A stretch of 64,000 bases of DNA from Pedobacter sp. PLR (GTDB taxonomy: Bacteria; Bacteroidota; Bacteroidia; Sphingobacteriales; Sphingobacteriaceae), in contig NZ_JAPIVQ010000004.1 in assembly GCF_026239675.1 (NCBI RefSeq), positions 310,001 through 374,000 of the forward strand, in the 5' to 3' direction. The notes under the pieces were generated by a model, which searched no databases, was not told the origin of the DNA, and saw only the letters and a list, made by a program, of their open reading frames with translations. The position numbers were made by a program, and so were the translations under genes. Shown here piece after piece: positions 17,910-26,130 of this stretch (position 1 is the stretch's first letter; each line of letters starts with the position of its first letter).

Positions 17910-18599
17910 ATGAAAGTTGCTTATTCTTTAAAACAGAAAATGAAAATCGCTACGTTTCTTTTTGCGATTATGGCCTGTATGATTCTAATCAGATTCCTGG
18001 AGGATAAAAGTGTGAAAAGCATGAATGAGTCTTTCGTTTCCATGTATAACGACCGCCTGGTTCCTGCAACCGACTTGTTTTACATCGCAGAAAACATCTT
18101 TGCGAAAAAACTTACCCTGGATAGTTTTCTTTATTCCGGAAATCCCGATAAAAAAGATGTCGACTTATTGAAACGTCAGTTTCAACAGTTCAATACCACG
18201 ATTGATTCTCTGATGAAAAAATATGAAAAGACTTTTCTGGTGAAACAGGAAAAGGAGGAATTGAAAGAATTGAAAATCCGGTTGATCGGTTCTATCGCGG
18301 CAGAACAACATGTGATTTCATTGACGGACAGTCATAGCATCTTAGATGGGCGAAAACTTTATGAGACTGTAGGGAGAGCAACTTCGAGAAGAACACTGCA
18401 ACAATTAACGGAGTTGATGACCATCCAGACACAGGTAGGGCAGGAATTGATTCAAAGCTCCGAATCTATGGTGTCCAGAAGTAAGCTGTACTCGACCTTG
18501 CAAATTGCCCTGGCCGTATTGATCGGGATTCTGGTAGTCGGGATTATCTCCGCTTCCAATGTGGTGCAGGTCAAAAATGATAAGTTCAATATGAACTAG
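17910..18599 (+). CDS. Four-helix-bundle sensor-like membrane protein without output domain
   Basis: A 229-residue protein laid out like the sensory half of a methyl-accepting chemoreceptor: N-terminal membrane segment (residues ~12-27), a long all-helical periplasmic stretch starting with MYNDRLVPATDLFYIAENIF (4HB_MCP type), and a second membrane segment near 193-215. It then stops after 14 residues (NVVQVKNDKFNMN), with no HAMP, kinase or MCP signalling domain. It lies 26 bp after the helicase gene and its stop codon overlaps that of the AraC gene on the other strand by 4 bp. A role as an accessory sensor for another protein is only a guess. Confidence 0.65.
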   Translation: MKVAYSLKQKMKIATFLFAIMACMILIRFLEDKSVKSMNESFVSMYNDRLVPATDLFYIAENIFAKKLTLDSFLYSGNPDKKDVDLLKRQFQQFNTTIDSLMKKYEKTFLVKQEKEELKELKIRLIGSIAAEQHVISLTDSHSILDGRKLYETVGRATSRRTLQQLTELMTIQTQVGQELIQSSESMVSRSKLYSTLQIALAVLIGILVVGIISASNVVQVKNDKFNMN

Positions 18600-19474
18600 A
18601 TAAAGGAACGTGTTCCGGAAAAACTGTCTCTAAACTCTTTTGGTGTACAGCTTTTCTTCTTTTTGAAAATACGGTTGAAGTTTGATATGTTGTTGAACCC
18701 GCATTTATAGGCGATCTCTGAAATTGTCTGTGTACTGGAAATCAGCATTTTTGTAGCATGGCCTAATCGGATCTCATTCAGGCTGTCAATGAAAGTGCTG
18801 CCTGTTCTCTTTTTGATAAACCTGCTGAAAGAAACTTCTGGCATACTTGCCGCCTTCGCCACTTCCTCCAGTGAAACCCCTTTATTGTAATTCGCATTCA
18901 TGTAATCGAACGCTTTTTCTATCCGCCGGCTGTTGTAATTGAACTGTTCATTGTTAAAACTGGAATTCGATAAGCTGCGCATATTCCTGGAAATGGAGAG
19001 GTCGTGCAGAATAGAAAAGAGTTCCAGAACAGAGTCAAAACCCTTCTTCTGACTTAAAGAAAGGATTCTCGGAATCAACCTTTCTATCGTATCCGCAGCA
19101 AACAAGATTCCTTTTTGTGCACGGTCAAACATATTGGAAATGAAACTCAATTGATTTCTTTTGAGTAAGCGATCATCAAACAGGTCTTTGTGGAATTGTA
19201 TGGTAATTTCCATAATTTCCTCGCTTTTACATTGATGGGTAAACCAGGCATGATACAGATTCGGTCCGATAAAGACCAGCTCCGCATCTGCGATCACCTC
19301 GATATGATCTCCTACAATCCTTTTAGCCCCTTTTGCATGTAAAATCAGGTTCAACTCGTACTCTTCATGGTAATGCAAAGGAAAGTCGAAGTCCTTTTTA
19401 GTCCTGGAGAAAATCGTAAAGCAATCACTCTGCGTTAAAGGGGTAATTTCCCTGACTATATTATTGGCCATCAT
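18596..19474 (-). CDS. AraC-family transcriptional regulator (cupin sensor)
   Basis: A 292-residue regulator. Residues ~20-110 form an AraC-type cupin with FPLHYHEEYELNLILHAKG, and residues ~190-290 hold the two helix-turn-helix motifs: GVSLEEVAKAASMPEVSFSR and TISEIAYKCGFNNISNFNRI. It is divergent from the symporter/GH130 pair, and the shared 162-bp intergenic region contains three AAAATAGTA repeats and a palindrome (see 19516-19631), so it most likely controls that operon in response to a sugar. The start could be Met1 or Met2 (MANNIVREITP). Confidence 0.85.
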   Translation of the reverse strand: MMANNIVREITPLTQSDCFTIFSRTKKDFDFPLHYHEEYELNLILHAKGAKRIVGDHIEVIADAELVFIGPNLYHAWFTHQCKSEEIMEITIQFHKDLFDDRLLKRNQLSFISNMFDRAQKGILFAADTIERLIPRILSLSQKKGFDSVLELFSILHDLSISRNMRSLSNSSFNNEQFNYNSRRIEKAFDYMNANYNKGVSLEEVAKAASMPEVSFSRFIKKRTGSTFIDSLNEIRLGHATKMLISSTQTISEIAYKCGFNNISNFNRIFKKKKSCTPKEFRDSFSGTRSFI

Positions 19475-19515
19475 ATAAATATAACAATCTGTAATTAATG
19501 AATTAGGATTATGTT

Positions 19516-19631
19516 AAAATAGTACTAGTCTAAACTAGTATTAATCACGTATTAATGAGCCTTTTTGTTTTGTAAATACAATTAATTGTTAAAATAGTAT
19601 TGAAGCTGTATGCGAAAATAGTATAGTTTTG
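19516..19631 (+). promoter_or_regulatory. Operator repeats and promoter of the symporter/GH130 operon
   Basis: Three copies of AAAATAGTA lie at 19516-19524, 19591-19599 and 19615-19623, plus the palindrome TACTAGT-N4-ACTAGTA at 19523-19540, which overlaps the first copy. Immediately after the third copy is TAGTTTTG (19624-19631), a perfect TAnnTTTG -7 box, ending 5 bp before the symporter ATG. A TTG lies 21 bp upstream of the box. The repeats are probably bound by the divergent AraC regulator. Confidence 0.55.
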
Positions 19632-19636
19632 ATTTT

Positions 19637-21466
19637 ATGAAGTTTCAACTCATTGATGTGCTCATTATCATCACCTATCTGATTAGTACGATCATTATTG
19701 GCTTTTGGTACCGTAAAAAGGCAAAAGAAAATAATCAGAGTTATATCATGGGGGGCAAATCATTGCCCTGGTATAAGCTGGGATTGAGCGATGCTTCTGA
19801 TATGTTTGACATTAGTGGCACCATGTGGATGGTGAGCCTGTGCTTTGTGTATGGGATGAAGAGTATCTGGATTCCCTGGTTATGGCCGGTATTTAATCAG
19901 GTTTTCCTGATGATGTATTTGTCGAAATGGCTGAGACGTTCTAATGCCACTACCGGCGCAGAATGGCTGTCTACCAGGTTCGGATTGAAAGGCCGCGGCG
20001 TTGGCGCCTCTCATAAAGTGGTCGTTGCTTTTGCCTTGCTGAGCTGTCTGGGCTTCCTCGCTTATGGCTTTATTGGCCTGGGTAAATTTGTAGAGATTTT
20101 TATTCCATGGGAATTTGTGAAAGCTTATGTGCCTTTTGAAGTCTCCCCACATTACGTGCCTCATTTTTATGGCATCATATTTACGCTATTTGCTATGTTT
20201 TACTCTATTCTGGGAGGAATGCATGGGATTGTGTTTGGCGACATGATCAAGTACGCAATCATGACGGTAGTTTGTATTTCTATTGCCGTGATAGCGATGA
20301 TTAACCTGAACGGTCAGCAGCTGAATGTGCCAAAAGGCTGGGATAGTCCTTTCTTCGGAACGCATTTAGCGCTCGACTGGACGGGCATCATCGATGATGT
20401 CAATAAAAAAATCGAAAGCGATGGCTACTCACTATTCAGCATTTTCTTTATGATGATGCTCTTTAAAGGTGCTTTTGCTTCCCTGGCCGGTCCGCCGCCA
20501 AACTATGATATGCAGAAAATTCTGTCTACAAAATCGCCTGAAGAAGCGAGTAAAATGAGTGGTTTTGTGTCTATTGTTTTGCTACCGATTCGTTATTCGC
20601 TCATCGTAGGCTTAACAGTTTTGGGTATTCTGTACTATGATCAAATGAACCTGAAAGGAATGGATGGGGCCATAGATTATGAAAGAATTTTGCCGGCAAG
20701 TATCAATAGTTTTGTTCCTGTTGGCTTGTTCGGCTTGGTGCTTACAGGGCTTTTAGGTGCTTTTATGGGCACTTTTAGCGGGACGCTTAACGCAGCGCAA
20801 GCCTACATCGTGAACGATGTATACCTCAAATATATCAATCCTACGGCCTCCAATAAAAAGATCATTTCCATGAATTATTTGTCTGGTATATTGGTGGTTG
20901 TGGTTGGAGTGATCCTGGGTTTCTTTGCCAGGGATGTAAATAGCGTGTTGCAGTGGATTGTATCCGCACTGTATGGTGGATATATCGCCGCCAATGTGTT
21001 GAAATGGCATTGGTGGAGGTTCAATTCCAATGGTTTTTTCTGGGGGATGTTTACCGGTATTGTTGCCGCTTTGGTGTTTACCCGATTCTTTTCAGGTGTA
21101 GAATTCCTGTACTATTTTCCATTGCTGTTCCTGCTTTCTTTAACAGGTTCTGTGATTGGAACGTATATGGCGCCGCCTACCGACGAGGAAACGCTGAAAA
21201 GCTTTTACAGAACCGTGCGGCCCTGGGGATTTTGGAAACCGGTGTATGAGCTGGTGTTAAAAGACGATCCTTCTTTTAAAGCGAATAAAAACTTTGGCAG
21301 GGATATGTTCAATGTGGTACTGGGCATCATCGCACAGCTTTGCCTGACCTTATTGCCGATGTACCTGATTTTAATGATGAAAATGCCCTTGATGATCACG
21401 ATAGCCGTACTGGCAGTCATTGTGTTCATTCTGAAAAGAACCTGGTGGAATAAACTCGAAGATTAA
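19637..21466 (+). CDS. Sodium:solute symporter (SSS family), probable sugar uptake
   Basis: A 609-residue inner-membrane transporter with about 14 hydrophobic segments, beginning FQLIDVLIIITYLISTIIIG and carrying the SSS features YIMGGKSLPWYKLGLSDASD (substrate/Na+ region, helix 1-2) and SGTLNAAQAYIVNDVYLKY in the core. A C-terminal soluble loop (PPTDEETLKSFYRTVRPWGF) precedes the last helices, as in sugar-transporting members. Ten base pairs separate it from the GH130 gene. In Bacteroides fragilis a sodium symporter neighbours the mannosyl-glucose phosphorylase, which supports uptake of a mannose-containing disaccharide here. Confidence 0.85.
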   Translation: MKFQLIDVLIIITYLISTIIIGFWYRKKAKENNQSYIMGGKSLPWYKLGLSDASDMFDISGTMWMVSLCFVYGMKSIWIPWLWPVFNQVFLMMYLSKWLRRSNATTGAEWLSTRFGLKGRGVGASHKVVVAFALLSCLGFLAYGFIGLGKFVEIFIPWEFVKAYVPFEVSPHYVPHFYGIIFTLFAMFYSILGGMHGIVFGDMIKYAIMTVVCISIAVIAMINLNGQQLNVPKGWDSPFFGTHLALDWTGIIDDVNKKIESDGYSLFSIFFMMMLFKGAFASLAGPPPNYDMQKILSTKSPEEASKMSGFVSIVLLPIRYSLIVGLTVLGILYYDQMNLKGMDGAIDYERILPASINSFVPVGLFGLVLTGLLGAFMGTFSGTLNAAQAYIVNDVYLKYINPTASNKKIISMNYLSGILVVVVGVILGFFARDVNSVLQWIVSALYGGYIAANVLKWHWWRFNSNGFFWGMFTGIVAALVFTRFFSGVEFLYYFPLLFLLSLTGSVIGTYMAPPTDEETLKSFYRTVRPWGFWKPVYELVLKDDPSFKANKNFGRDMFNVVLGIIAQLCLTLLPMYLILMMKMPLMITIAVLAVIVFILKRTWWNKLED

Positions 21467-21475
21467 TAGAATTAT

Positions 21476-22660
21476 ATGATGGATTACGACAAAAGACTGG
21501 AGGAGCTCAGCCGCGCCCATCAGTCTTTACTTACGCGAAGAAACAAACCGGAGAACTTAGGAAACGGTATTTTTAACAGATATGAACACCCGGTTTTAAC
21601 CGCTGCACATACGCCGCTGTACTGGCGTTATAATTTGAACAGAGAAAGTAACCCTTTTCTGATGGAACGTATTGGCATCAACTCCGTGTTTAATGCCGGA
21701 GCGATTAAGTGGAATAATAAATACCTGCTGATGGCCAGAGTTGAGGCGAGCGACAGGAAATCTTTCTTCGCCATTGCGGAAAGTGACAATGGGATTGATC
21801 AGTTTAAATTTTGGGAATATCCGGTCGTGATCCCCGAAACAGAATTGCCGGATACCAATGTGTATGATGTTAGACTAACCGTTCATGAAGATGGCTGGGT
21901 ATATGGCTTGTTTTGTACGGAAAGAAGAGATCCTGCGGCTTCGGAAGGAGACCAGTCGGCCGCATTGGCGCAATGTGGGATTATCCGTACTAAAGATTTA
22001 CTGACCTGGGAGCGTCTGGCAGATTTGAAAACCAGTGCTCAGCAGCAGCGAAACGTAGTGCTCCATCCTGAGTTTGTAGCTGGTAAATATGCGTTCTATA
22101 CGCGTCCACAGGATTCTTTTATTGAAGCCGGTAATGGCGGAGGAATTGCTTTTGGCCTTTCCGAATCCATAGAAAATGCCGAGATTCCGGAGGAGCTGCT
22201 GATCGATAAAAAGGAATACCATACGGTTTATGAAGCTAAAAACGGGCAGGGACCAGCACCTATAAAAACGAAATACGGTTGGTTGCACCTCGCTCATGGC
22301 GTTAGAAATACGGCTGCCGGACTAAGATATGTGCTGTATGTGTTTATGACGGACCTCCATGACCTGAGTCTGGTGATCCATAAGCCTGCTGGTTATTTTA
22401 TTGCACCGGAAGGAGCGGAGCGGATTGGCGATGTATCTAATGTGGTGTTTAGCAATGGCTGGATCGCTGATGAAGATGGCAATGTGTTTATATATTACGC
22501 GGCTTCAGATTCCAGGATTCATGTGGCCACAAGTACTATAGATCAATTGCTGGACTATGTATTGAACACACCGGAAGATGGCTTTAGATCGGCGGCAACA
22601 GTGCAGCGCATCTACAATTTAATTGATCAGAATAAAGAAAATAAAGACCTGCATCCTTAG
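21476..22660 (+). CDS. GH130 phosphorylase, probably 4-O-beta-D-mannosyl-D-glucose phosphorylase
   Basis: A 394-residue five-bladed beta-propeller enzyme of GH130. The N-terminal part HPVLTAAHTPLYWRYNLNRE, then NPFLMERIGINSVFNAGAI and NVYDVRLTVHEDGWVYGLFC, closely resembles the GH130_1 mannosyl-glucose phosphorylase of B. fragilis as I remember it; the catalytic Asp of the family lies in the YDVRL segment. It would split mannosyl-beta-1,4-glucose with phosphate to mannose-1-phosphate and glucose in the cytoplasm. It has no signal peptide. The usual partners (GH26 mannanase, mannobiose 2-epimerase) are absent from the window. The start at 21476 (MMDYDKR) could be one Met later. Confidence 0.8.
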   Translation: MMDYDKRLEELSRAHQSLLTRRNKPENLGNGIFNRYEHPVLTAAHTPLYWRYNLNRESNPFLMERIGINSVFNAGAIKWNNKYLLMARVEASDRKSFFAIAESDNGIDQFKFWEYPVVIPETELPDTNVYDVRLTVHEDGWVYGLFCTERRDPAASEGDQSAALAQCGIIRTKDLLTWERLADLKTSAQQQRNVVLHPEFVAGKYAFYTRPQDSFIEAGNGGGIAFGLSESIENAEIPEELLIDKKEYHTVYEAKNGQGPAPIKTKYGWLHLAHGVRNTAAGLRYVLYVFMTDLHDLSLVIHKPAGYFIAPEGAERIGDVSNVVFSNGWIADEDGNVFIYYAASDSRIHVATSTIDQLLDYVLNTPEDGFRSAATVQRIYNLIDQNKENKDLHP

Positions 22661-22699
22661 GGAAATTTTTAACCATGACAGGCCTTGAGGAAGTGCTCG

Positions 22700-22850
22700 G
22701 GTTGTGGTCGGGAAGAACGGCATATTGGAAAAGGGTTCCGTACAGGTTAAGTAACGGTTGCCGGTACTTTGGTGTAGGTTTACCTATCCAGACCCTTTCT
22801 TAACCGTAAGTCAACCGTACGGCAAATAAACGCTCTTCCCGACCAGAACC
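22700..22850. repeat. Long imperfect cruciform element (MITE-like or structured RNA)
   Basis: A 151-bp segment that is nearly palindromic as a whole. Outer arms 22700-22719 and 22831-22850 match 18 of 20 bp as inverted repeats. Inner arms 22738-22759 and 22802-22822 pair again (about 18 matches with one gap). The centre has a TAGGT-TT-ACCTA mini-hairpin (22775-22786). No obvious target duplication flanks it and no other copy was found in this window. Nested arms of this kind fit a miniature transposable element or an extragenic palindrome family. Confidence 0.6.
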
Positions 22851-22856
22851 AGAATC

Positions 22857-22886
22857 TTTCATAAATGAAATTAATATGTACTTTTG
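22857..22886 (+). promoter_or_regulatory. Promoter of the gtrA/GT39 operon
   Basis: TTTC at 22857-22860, an 18-bp spacer, then TACTTTTG at 22879-22886, a perfect TAnnTTTG. The predicted transcription start near 22891 leaves a leader of about 20 nt before ATG 22911. Confidence 0.6.
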
Positions 22887-22910
22887 CGGCACGTACCGAT
22901 TTCTATTTCT

Positions 22911-23321
22911 ATGATGAACCTTGCCCTGATTGAATTTAACCAGACCTTATTGTATAAGTTTATCAGATTTGGTGTGGTAGGTTTTTCTGGTCTGGCGATC
23001 GATTTTGGCATCACTTACCTTTGTAAGGAAAAGCTCAGGATTCATAAGTACGTATCCAGTTCATTGGGCTTTGCGGTCGCTACGGCTTCCAATTACACCC
23101 TTAACCGCAACTGGACTTTTGAAGACCATGCTTCGGCGAGCTTAACCCAATTTAGTAAGTTTTTTATGATTGCCCTGGTCGGCTTATTTCTAAGTAATAT
23201 TTTGATTTATCTGCTCAACGATAAATTGAAATGGAACTTCTATGTGGCCAAAGGTTGTGCCATTGTGGTGATTTCCCTCTGGAACTTCTTCGCCAATTAC
23301 CTGTATACTTTCTCTAGTTAA
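22911..23321 (+). CDS. GtrA-family membrane protein
   Basis: A 136-residue protein with four transmembrane helices, beginning KFIRFGVVGFSGLAIDFGI and containing ASNYTLNRNWTFED, both hallmarks of GtrA. Family knowledge: GtrA-like proteins are thought to help move or present undecaprenyl-phosphate-linked sugars in O-antigen or lipid glycosylation. The start is set at ATG 22911 (MMNLALIEFN); the frame extends to a TTG at 22884, but that lies within the -7 promoter box. The next gene, a GT39-type enzyme, begins 13 bp later and is the likely partner. Confidence 0.85.
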   Translation: MMNLALIEFNQTLLYKFIRFGVVGFSGLAIDFGITYLCKEKLRIHKYVSSSLGFAVATASNYTLNRNWTFEDHASASLTQFSKFFMIALVGLFLSNILIYLLNDKLKWNFYVAKGCAIVVISLWNFFANYLYTFSS

Positions 23322-23334
23322 AACCAATTCCCTG

Positions 23335-25038
23335 ATGCTGCAAACAAAAAAGAGTCCTGAGCAAATATTGTTTATTTTCTTAGGCATATGGACGATCTTG
23401 AACATCATTCAGGCCAGCTTTGTGGAAGTTCATGCGGATGAGGCTTATTACTGGGTTTACTCCAGGTTTTTAGACTGGGGCTATTTTGACCATCCACCAA
23501 TGGTGGCTTTGTTTATCAAATTAGGAGATATGTTGTTGCCTTCCACTTTGGGGATGCGCTTCCTGACGGTTTTAACCAGTTCTCTTTCTGTTTTCCTGCT
23601 CTGGAAAATTGTGAAACCTTACGGGGAGAATATCAAGCTTTTTATCTTGCTATTCAGTGCTGTGGTGCTGTTCCATGTTTATGGATTTATCACGACTCCT
23701 GATTCACCACTGTTCTTTTTTACCATCTTGTTTTTCTATGTCTACCAAAAATATGTAGCCTCAGATCAATTGAAATGGGCGTTGTTGCTGGCATTAGTGA
23801 TCGCCTGTTTGCTCTACAGTAAGTACCATGGCATTTTAGTGTTGTTCTTCACGATTCTTTCCAACCTAAAACTGCTGAAAAGACCTTCTTTCTGGCTGAT
23901 TGTTGGGGTAGCGATACTCGCTTTCCTTCCACATATCTGGTGGCAGGTGGAGAACAATTACCCTTCTTTTTACTATCATGTCATTGATCGCTCTGCGGCA
24001 TTTTATAAATCAAGATATACGACAGAGTATCTGCTGGCTCAGCTGGCACTCGCAGGCCCCTTAGTCGGTTGGTTTATGTACCGCGCCGCGGTGGTATTGA
24101 AAACACCTGATGCTTTTATCAAAGCAATTAAAGTTAACTTTTACGGGGTGTTTATCTTCTTCCTGTTCAGTACGCTGAAAGGTAGGGTAGAGGCACACTG
24201 GACCTTACCGGGAATGATCTGTCTGTTTATTCTGGCTTATCTTTATTTGTCAAAAAGAACGGTTCCTAAATGGTTTGAGAGACTGGCAATGGTCAATATA
24301 GTCTTGATTTTAATCACGAGAATCATCCTGTTGGTTCCTGTTCCTGCCCTGATGAAAATTGGTGTTGTTGCTTATTATTTTGGCAATGAGACCTGGGCAA
24401 AACAGATTCATGAAAAGGCAGGGGATGCTCCGGTAATTTTTACGGATTCTTTTCAGGTCCCTTCAAAGTATAATTATTATACCAGAAGCACGAAAGGCTT
24501 TGGATATGATTCGCGTAATTACCGCAAAAATCAATACGACATCTGGCCATTGGAAGATAGCCTAAGAAATAAACGTGTTTACCTTGCCTTGCCTTATAGC
24601 AGGGGCTTATCCGAACAAGATACCATTGAAACTGCAAAAGGCTTGTATTATGGGACCTGGGTAGATTCGGTAAGAATGTATCAAAAGGTTTCCGTTAATC
24701 CGGTAGAAATCCCTGCTGTGCTTGAAAAAAGCAGGCCATTAACCCTAAAACTGAAGATCAGTAATCCTTATGATCAGGAGATTTTCTTAGGAAATGCCGG
24801 TCAGAAATGGGCCTGTGTATTGGAATATGGTTATGAAAGAGCCGGGGATTTGGGAGAATTCAGGATAGTGAAAGCTAACCTGGACAAGCTGAGGATTCCG
24901 GCGAAACAATCAGTTATACTGGATGCCGAAATCCGTACACCTGAAGTGCCTGGTAAGTATAAACTGATCTTTTCTTTAAGAACAGCACCCTTTGCGGGTA
25001 GCAGAAATAGCAATATGATCTCTGTTGATGTTAAATAG
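23335..25038 (+). CDS. GT39/ArnT-like membrane glycosyltransferase
   Basis: A 567-residue GT-C-fold enzyme. The first periplasmic loop EVHADEAYYWVYSRFLDWGYFDHPPMV contains the catalytic-type Asp-Glu and the DHPP motif of the PMT_2/ArnT family. Around ten transmembrane helices fill residues 10-350, and the C-terminal ~200 residues form a soluble periplasmic domain ending in a beta-sandwich-like segment (VILDAEIRTPEVPGKYKLIF). It would transfer a sugar from a polyprenyl-phosphate carrier to a lipid or protein on the periplasmic side. Its pairing with GtrA supports a lipid-linked donor; the acceptor is unknown. Confidence 0.83.
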   Translation: MLQTKKSPEQILFIFLGIWTILNIIQASFVEVHADEAYYWVYSRFLDWGYFDHPPMVALFIKLGDMLLPSTLGMRFLTVLTSSLSVFLLWKIVKPYGENIKLFILLFSAVVLFHVYGFITTPDSPLFFFTILFFYVYQKYVASDQLKWALLLALVIACLLYSKYHGILVLFFTILSNLKLLKRPSFWLIVGVAILAFLPHIWWQVENNYPSFYYHVIDRSAAFYKSRYTTEYLLAQLALAGPLVGWFMYRAAVVLKTPDAFIKAIKVNFYGVFIFFLFSTLKGRVEAHWTLPGMICLFILAYLYLSKRTVPKWFERLAMVNIVLILITRIILLVPVPALMKIGVVAYYFGNETWAKQIHEKAGDAPVIFTDSFQVPSKYNYYTRSTKGFGYDSRNYRKNQYDIWPLEDSLRNKRVYLALPYSRGLSEQDTIETAKGLYYGTWVDSVRMYQKVSVNPVEIPAVLEKSRPLTLKLKISNPYDQEIFLGNAGQKWACVLEYGYERAGDLGEFRIVKANLDKLRIPAKQSVILDAEIRTPEVPGKYKLIFSLRTAPFAGSRNSNMISVDVK

Positions 25039-25102
25039 CTGATCCGTCAGGTAGTTATTTGTGAAGCTAACTGTCTGGCTAATGATCTGAATGGACAATT
25101 AG

Positions 25103-25393
25103 CTAGATAGACAGTTGTTTTAGTAAGGTCATCTGATCAATCATTCCGGAATGTCTCCAGACGATTTCTCCGTTTTTAAAGACCATAAATGTAGGTACTG
25201 ACTTTACGTTGTATCTGATGGCTGCGGCCTGGTTTTTATCGATATTAATCTTGATCACACGGGCATTGCCTTCGGTAATTCTTGCAACTTCCTGAACGAT
25301 AGGGTTCATGGCTTTACAAGGGCCACACCAATCTGCATGAAAGTCTACCAGTATTGGCGTACCTGATTGTATCAAATCTTGAAATGCACTCAT
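25103..25393 (-). CDS. Thioredoxin
   Basis: A 96-residue cytoplasmic thioredoxin. The active site is ADWCGPCKAMNP at residues ~20-31 (classic WCGPC), with the cis-proline segment KSVPTFMVFKNGE near 65-77. It is slightly shorter than E. coli TrxA (109) at the N-terminus, with no signal peptide. It reduces protein disulfides. The stop codon lies inside an imperfect hairpin (AACTGTCT 25069-25076 with AGACAGTT 25109-25116) that may end both this gene and the convergent GT39 gene. Confidence 0.93.
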   Translation of the reverse strand: MSAFQDLIQSGTPILVDFHADWCGPCKAMNPIVQEVARITEGNARVIKINIDKNQAAAIRYNVKSVPTFMVFKNGEIVWRHSGMIDQMTLLKQLSI

Positions 25394-25493
25394 AGCTGTA
25401 TTATTTAGGGATGGTAGACTGGTAATCCGGAGAAAAACAACGCATCGCTGTGTTGGTTCTCTCCGGTTAGCAATAAGGTTTATTCATTAAAAA

Positions 25494-25790
25494 TTAATGA
25501 GCATCATAAATGATTACTTTCTCAAAAAGACCACGGAATTCATCCAAAAATGCTTTATGTAATTCATGAACCTGGTACACATCGTGTCCGGCAAGATCTG
25601 AAAAGAATAAGATTAAAGAGAAAGAATAAGTGGTGTCTACTACTGCACGGTCAATAGGAGCAGGAGTACCGATATGGAAAGCTTCAACCGATTCGATTGC
25701 TTCTAATCCTTCAAGGCCGTTTCTGAAAGCGGCTTTTTGATCTTCAGTAGTGTCGGCTTTTAGCCAGAATAAAACGTGATGAGCTAACAT
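25494..25790 (-). CDS. Dabb-family (stress-responsive alpha/beta barrel) protein
   Basis: A 98-residue ferredoxin-like protein of the Dabb family: N-terminal MLAHHVLFWLKADTTEDQ, where the HHV..W strand starts the fold, GLEGLEAIESVEAFHIGTP in the middle, and SFSLILFFSDLAGHDVYQVH near the end. These form dimeric alpha/beta barrels; some bind small aromatic ligands, and most bacterial members have no known role. It is upstream of trx on the same strand with a 100-bp gap. A longer minus-strand frame that overlaps its 5' end (25744-26040) is not a gene. Confidence 0.8.
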   Translation of the reverse strand: MLAHHVLFWLKADTTEDQKAAFRNGLEGLEAIESVEAFHIGTPAPIDRAVVDTTYSFSLILFFSDLAGHDVYQVHELHKAFLDEFRGLFEKVIIYDAH

Positions 25791-26130
25791 ATATTAAGGT
25801 TTTTTGGTAAATATAGGGAATTGTATGGTGCCGGAGAAAGCGGATTTGAATATTCCGTTTGGCAGGAAAAAAATGGAAGGTTGGTAAAAGAAACCGGAGA
25901 AAGATATGGGTCCTCCTCCGGTAACTTAATCTAGCGTGCATGAATAGAAACGGGAATGGGCGGCTAAACGCTACAGCGGCATTCCATTTTTTTTTAAGAA
26001 TCTTACAAAAAGCAACGAATAGGGAAGTTGAAAAGCACAATATTTTGGCATTATACTTATGAAATTGTTAATTTAAAAACATTGAGGTTACATTGGTTTA
26101 ATTTTGATAAATTAGTTTCGGGATTTCCAA
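25791..26130. other. Intergenic region upstream of the sigma/FecR/SusCD cluster
   Basis: 340 bp without a credible gene; the minus-strand 98-codon frame here is rich in Phe/Arg/His and looks like a chance frame. TTG at 26093-26095 followed by TAGTTTCG at 26113-26120 (7 of 8 to TAnnTTTG, spacer 17) may be the promoter of the sigma factor gene at 26131. Confidence 0.45.

Noticed and set aside
25744-26040. 98-codon minus-strand frame upstream of the Dabb gene
   Set aside because: It overlaps the start of the well-supported Dabb gene in another frame and is rich in Phe, Arg and His with no protein-like pattern; a chance frame in AT-rich intergenic DNA.
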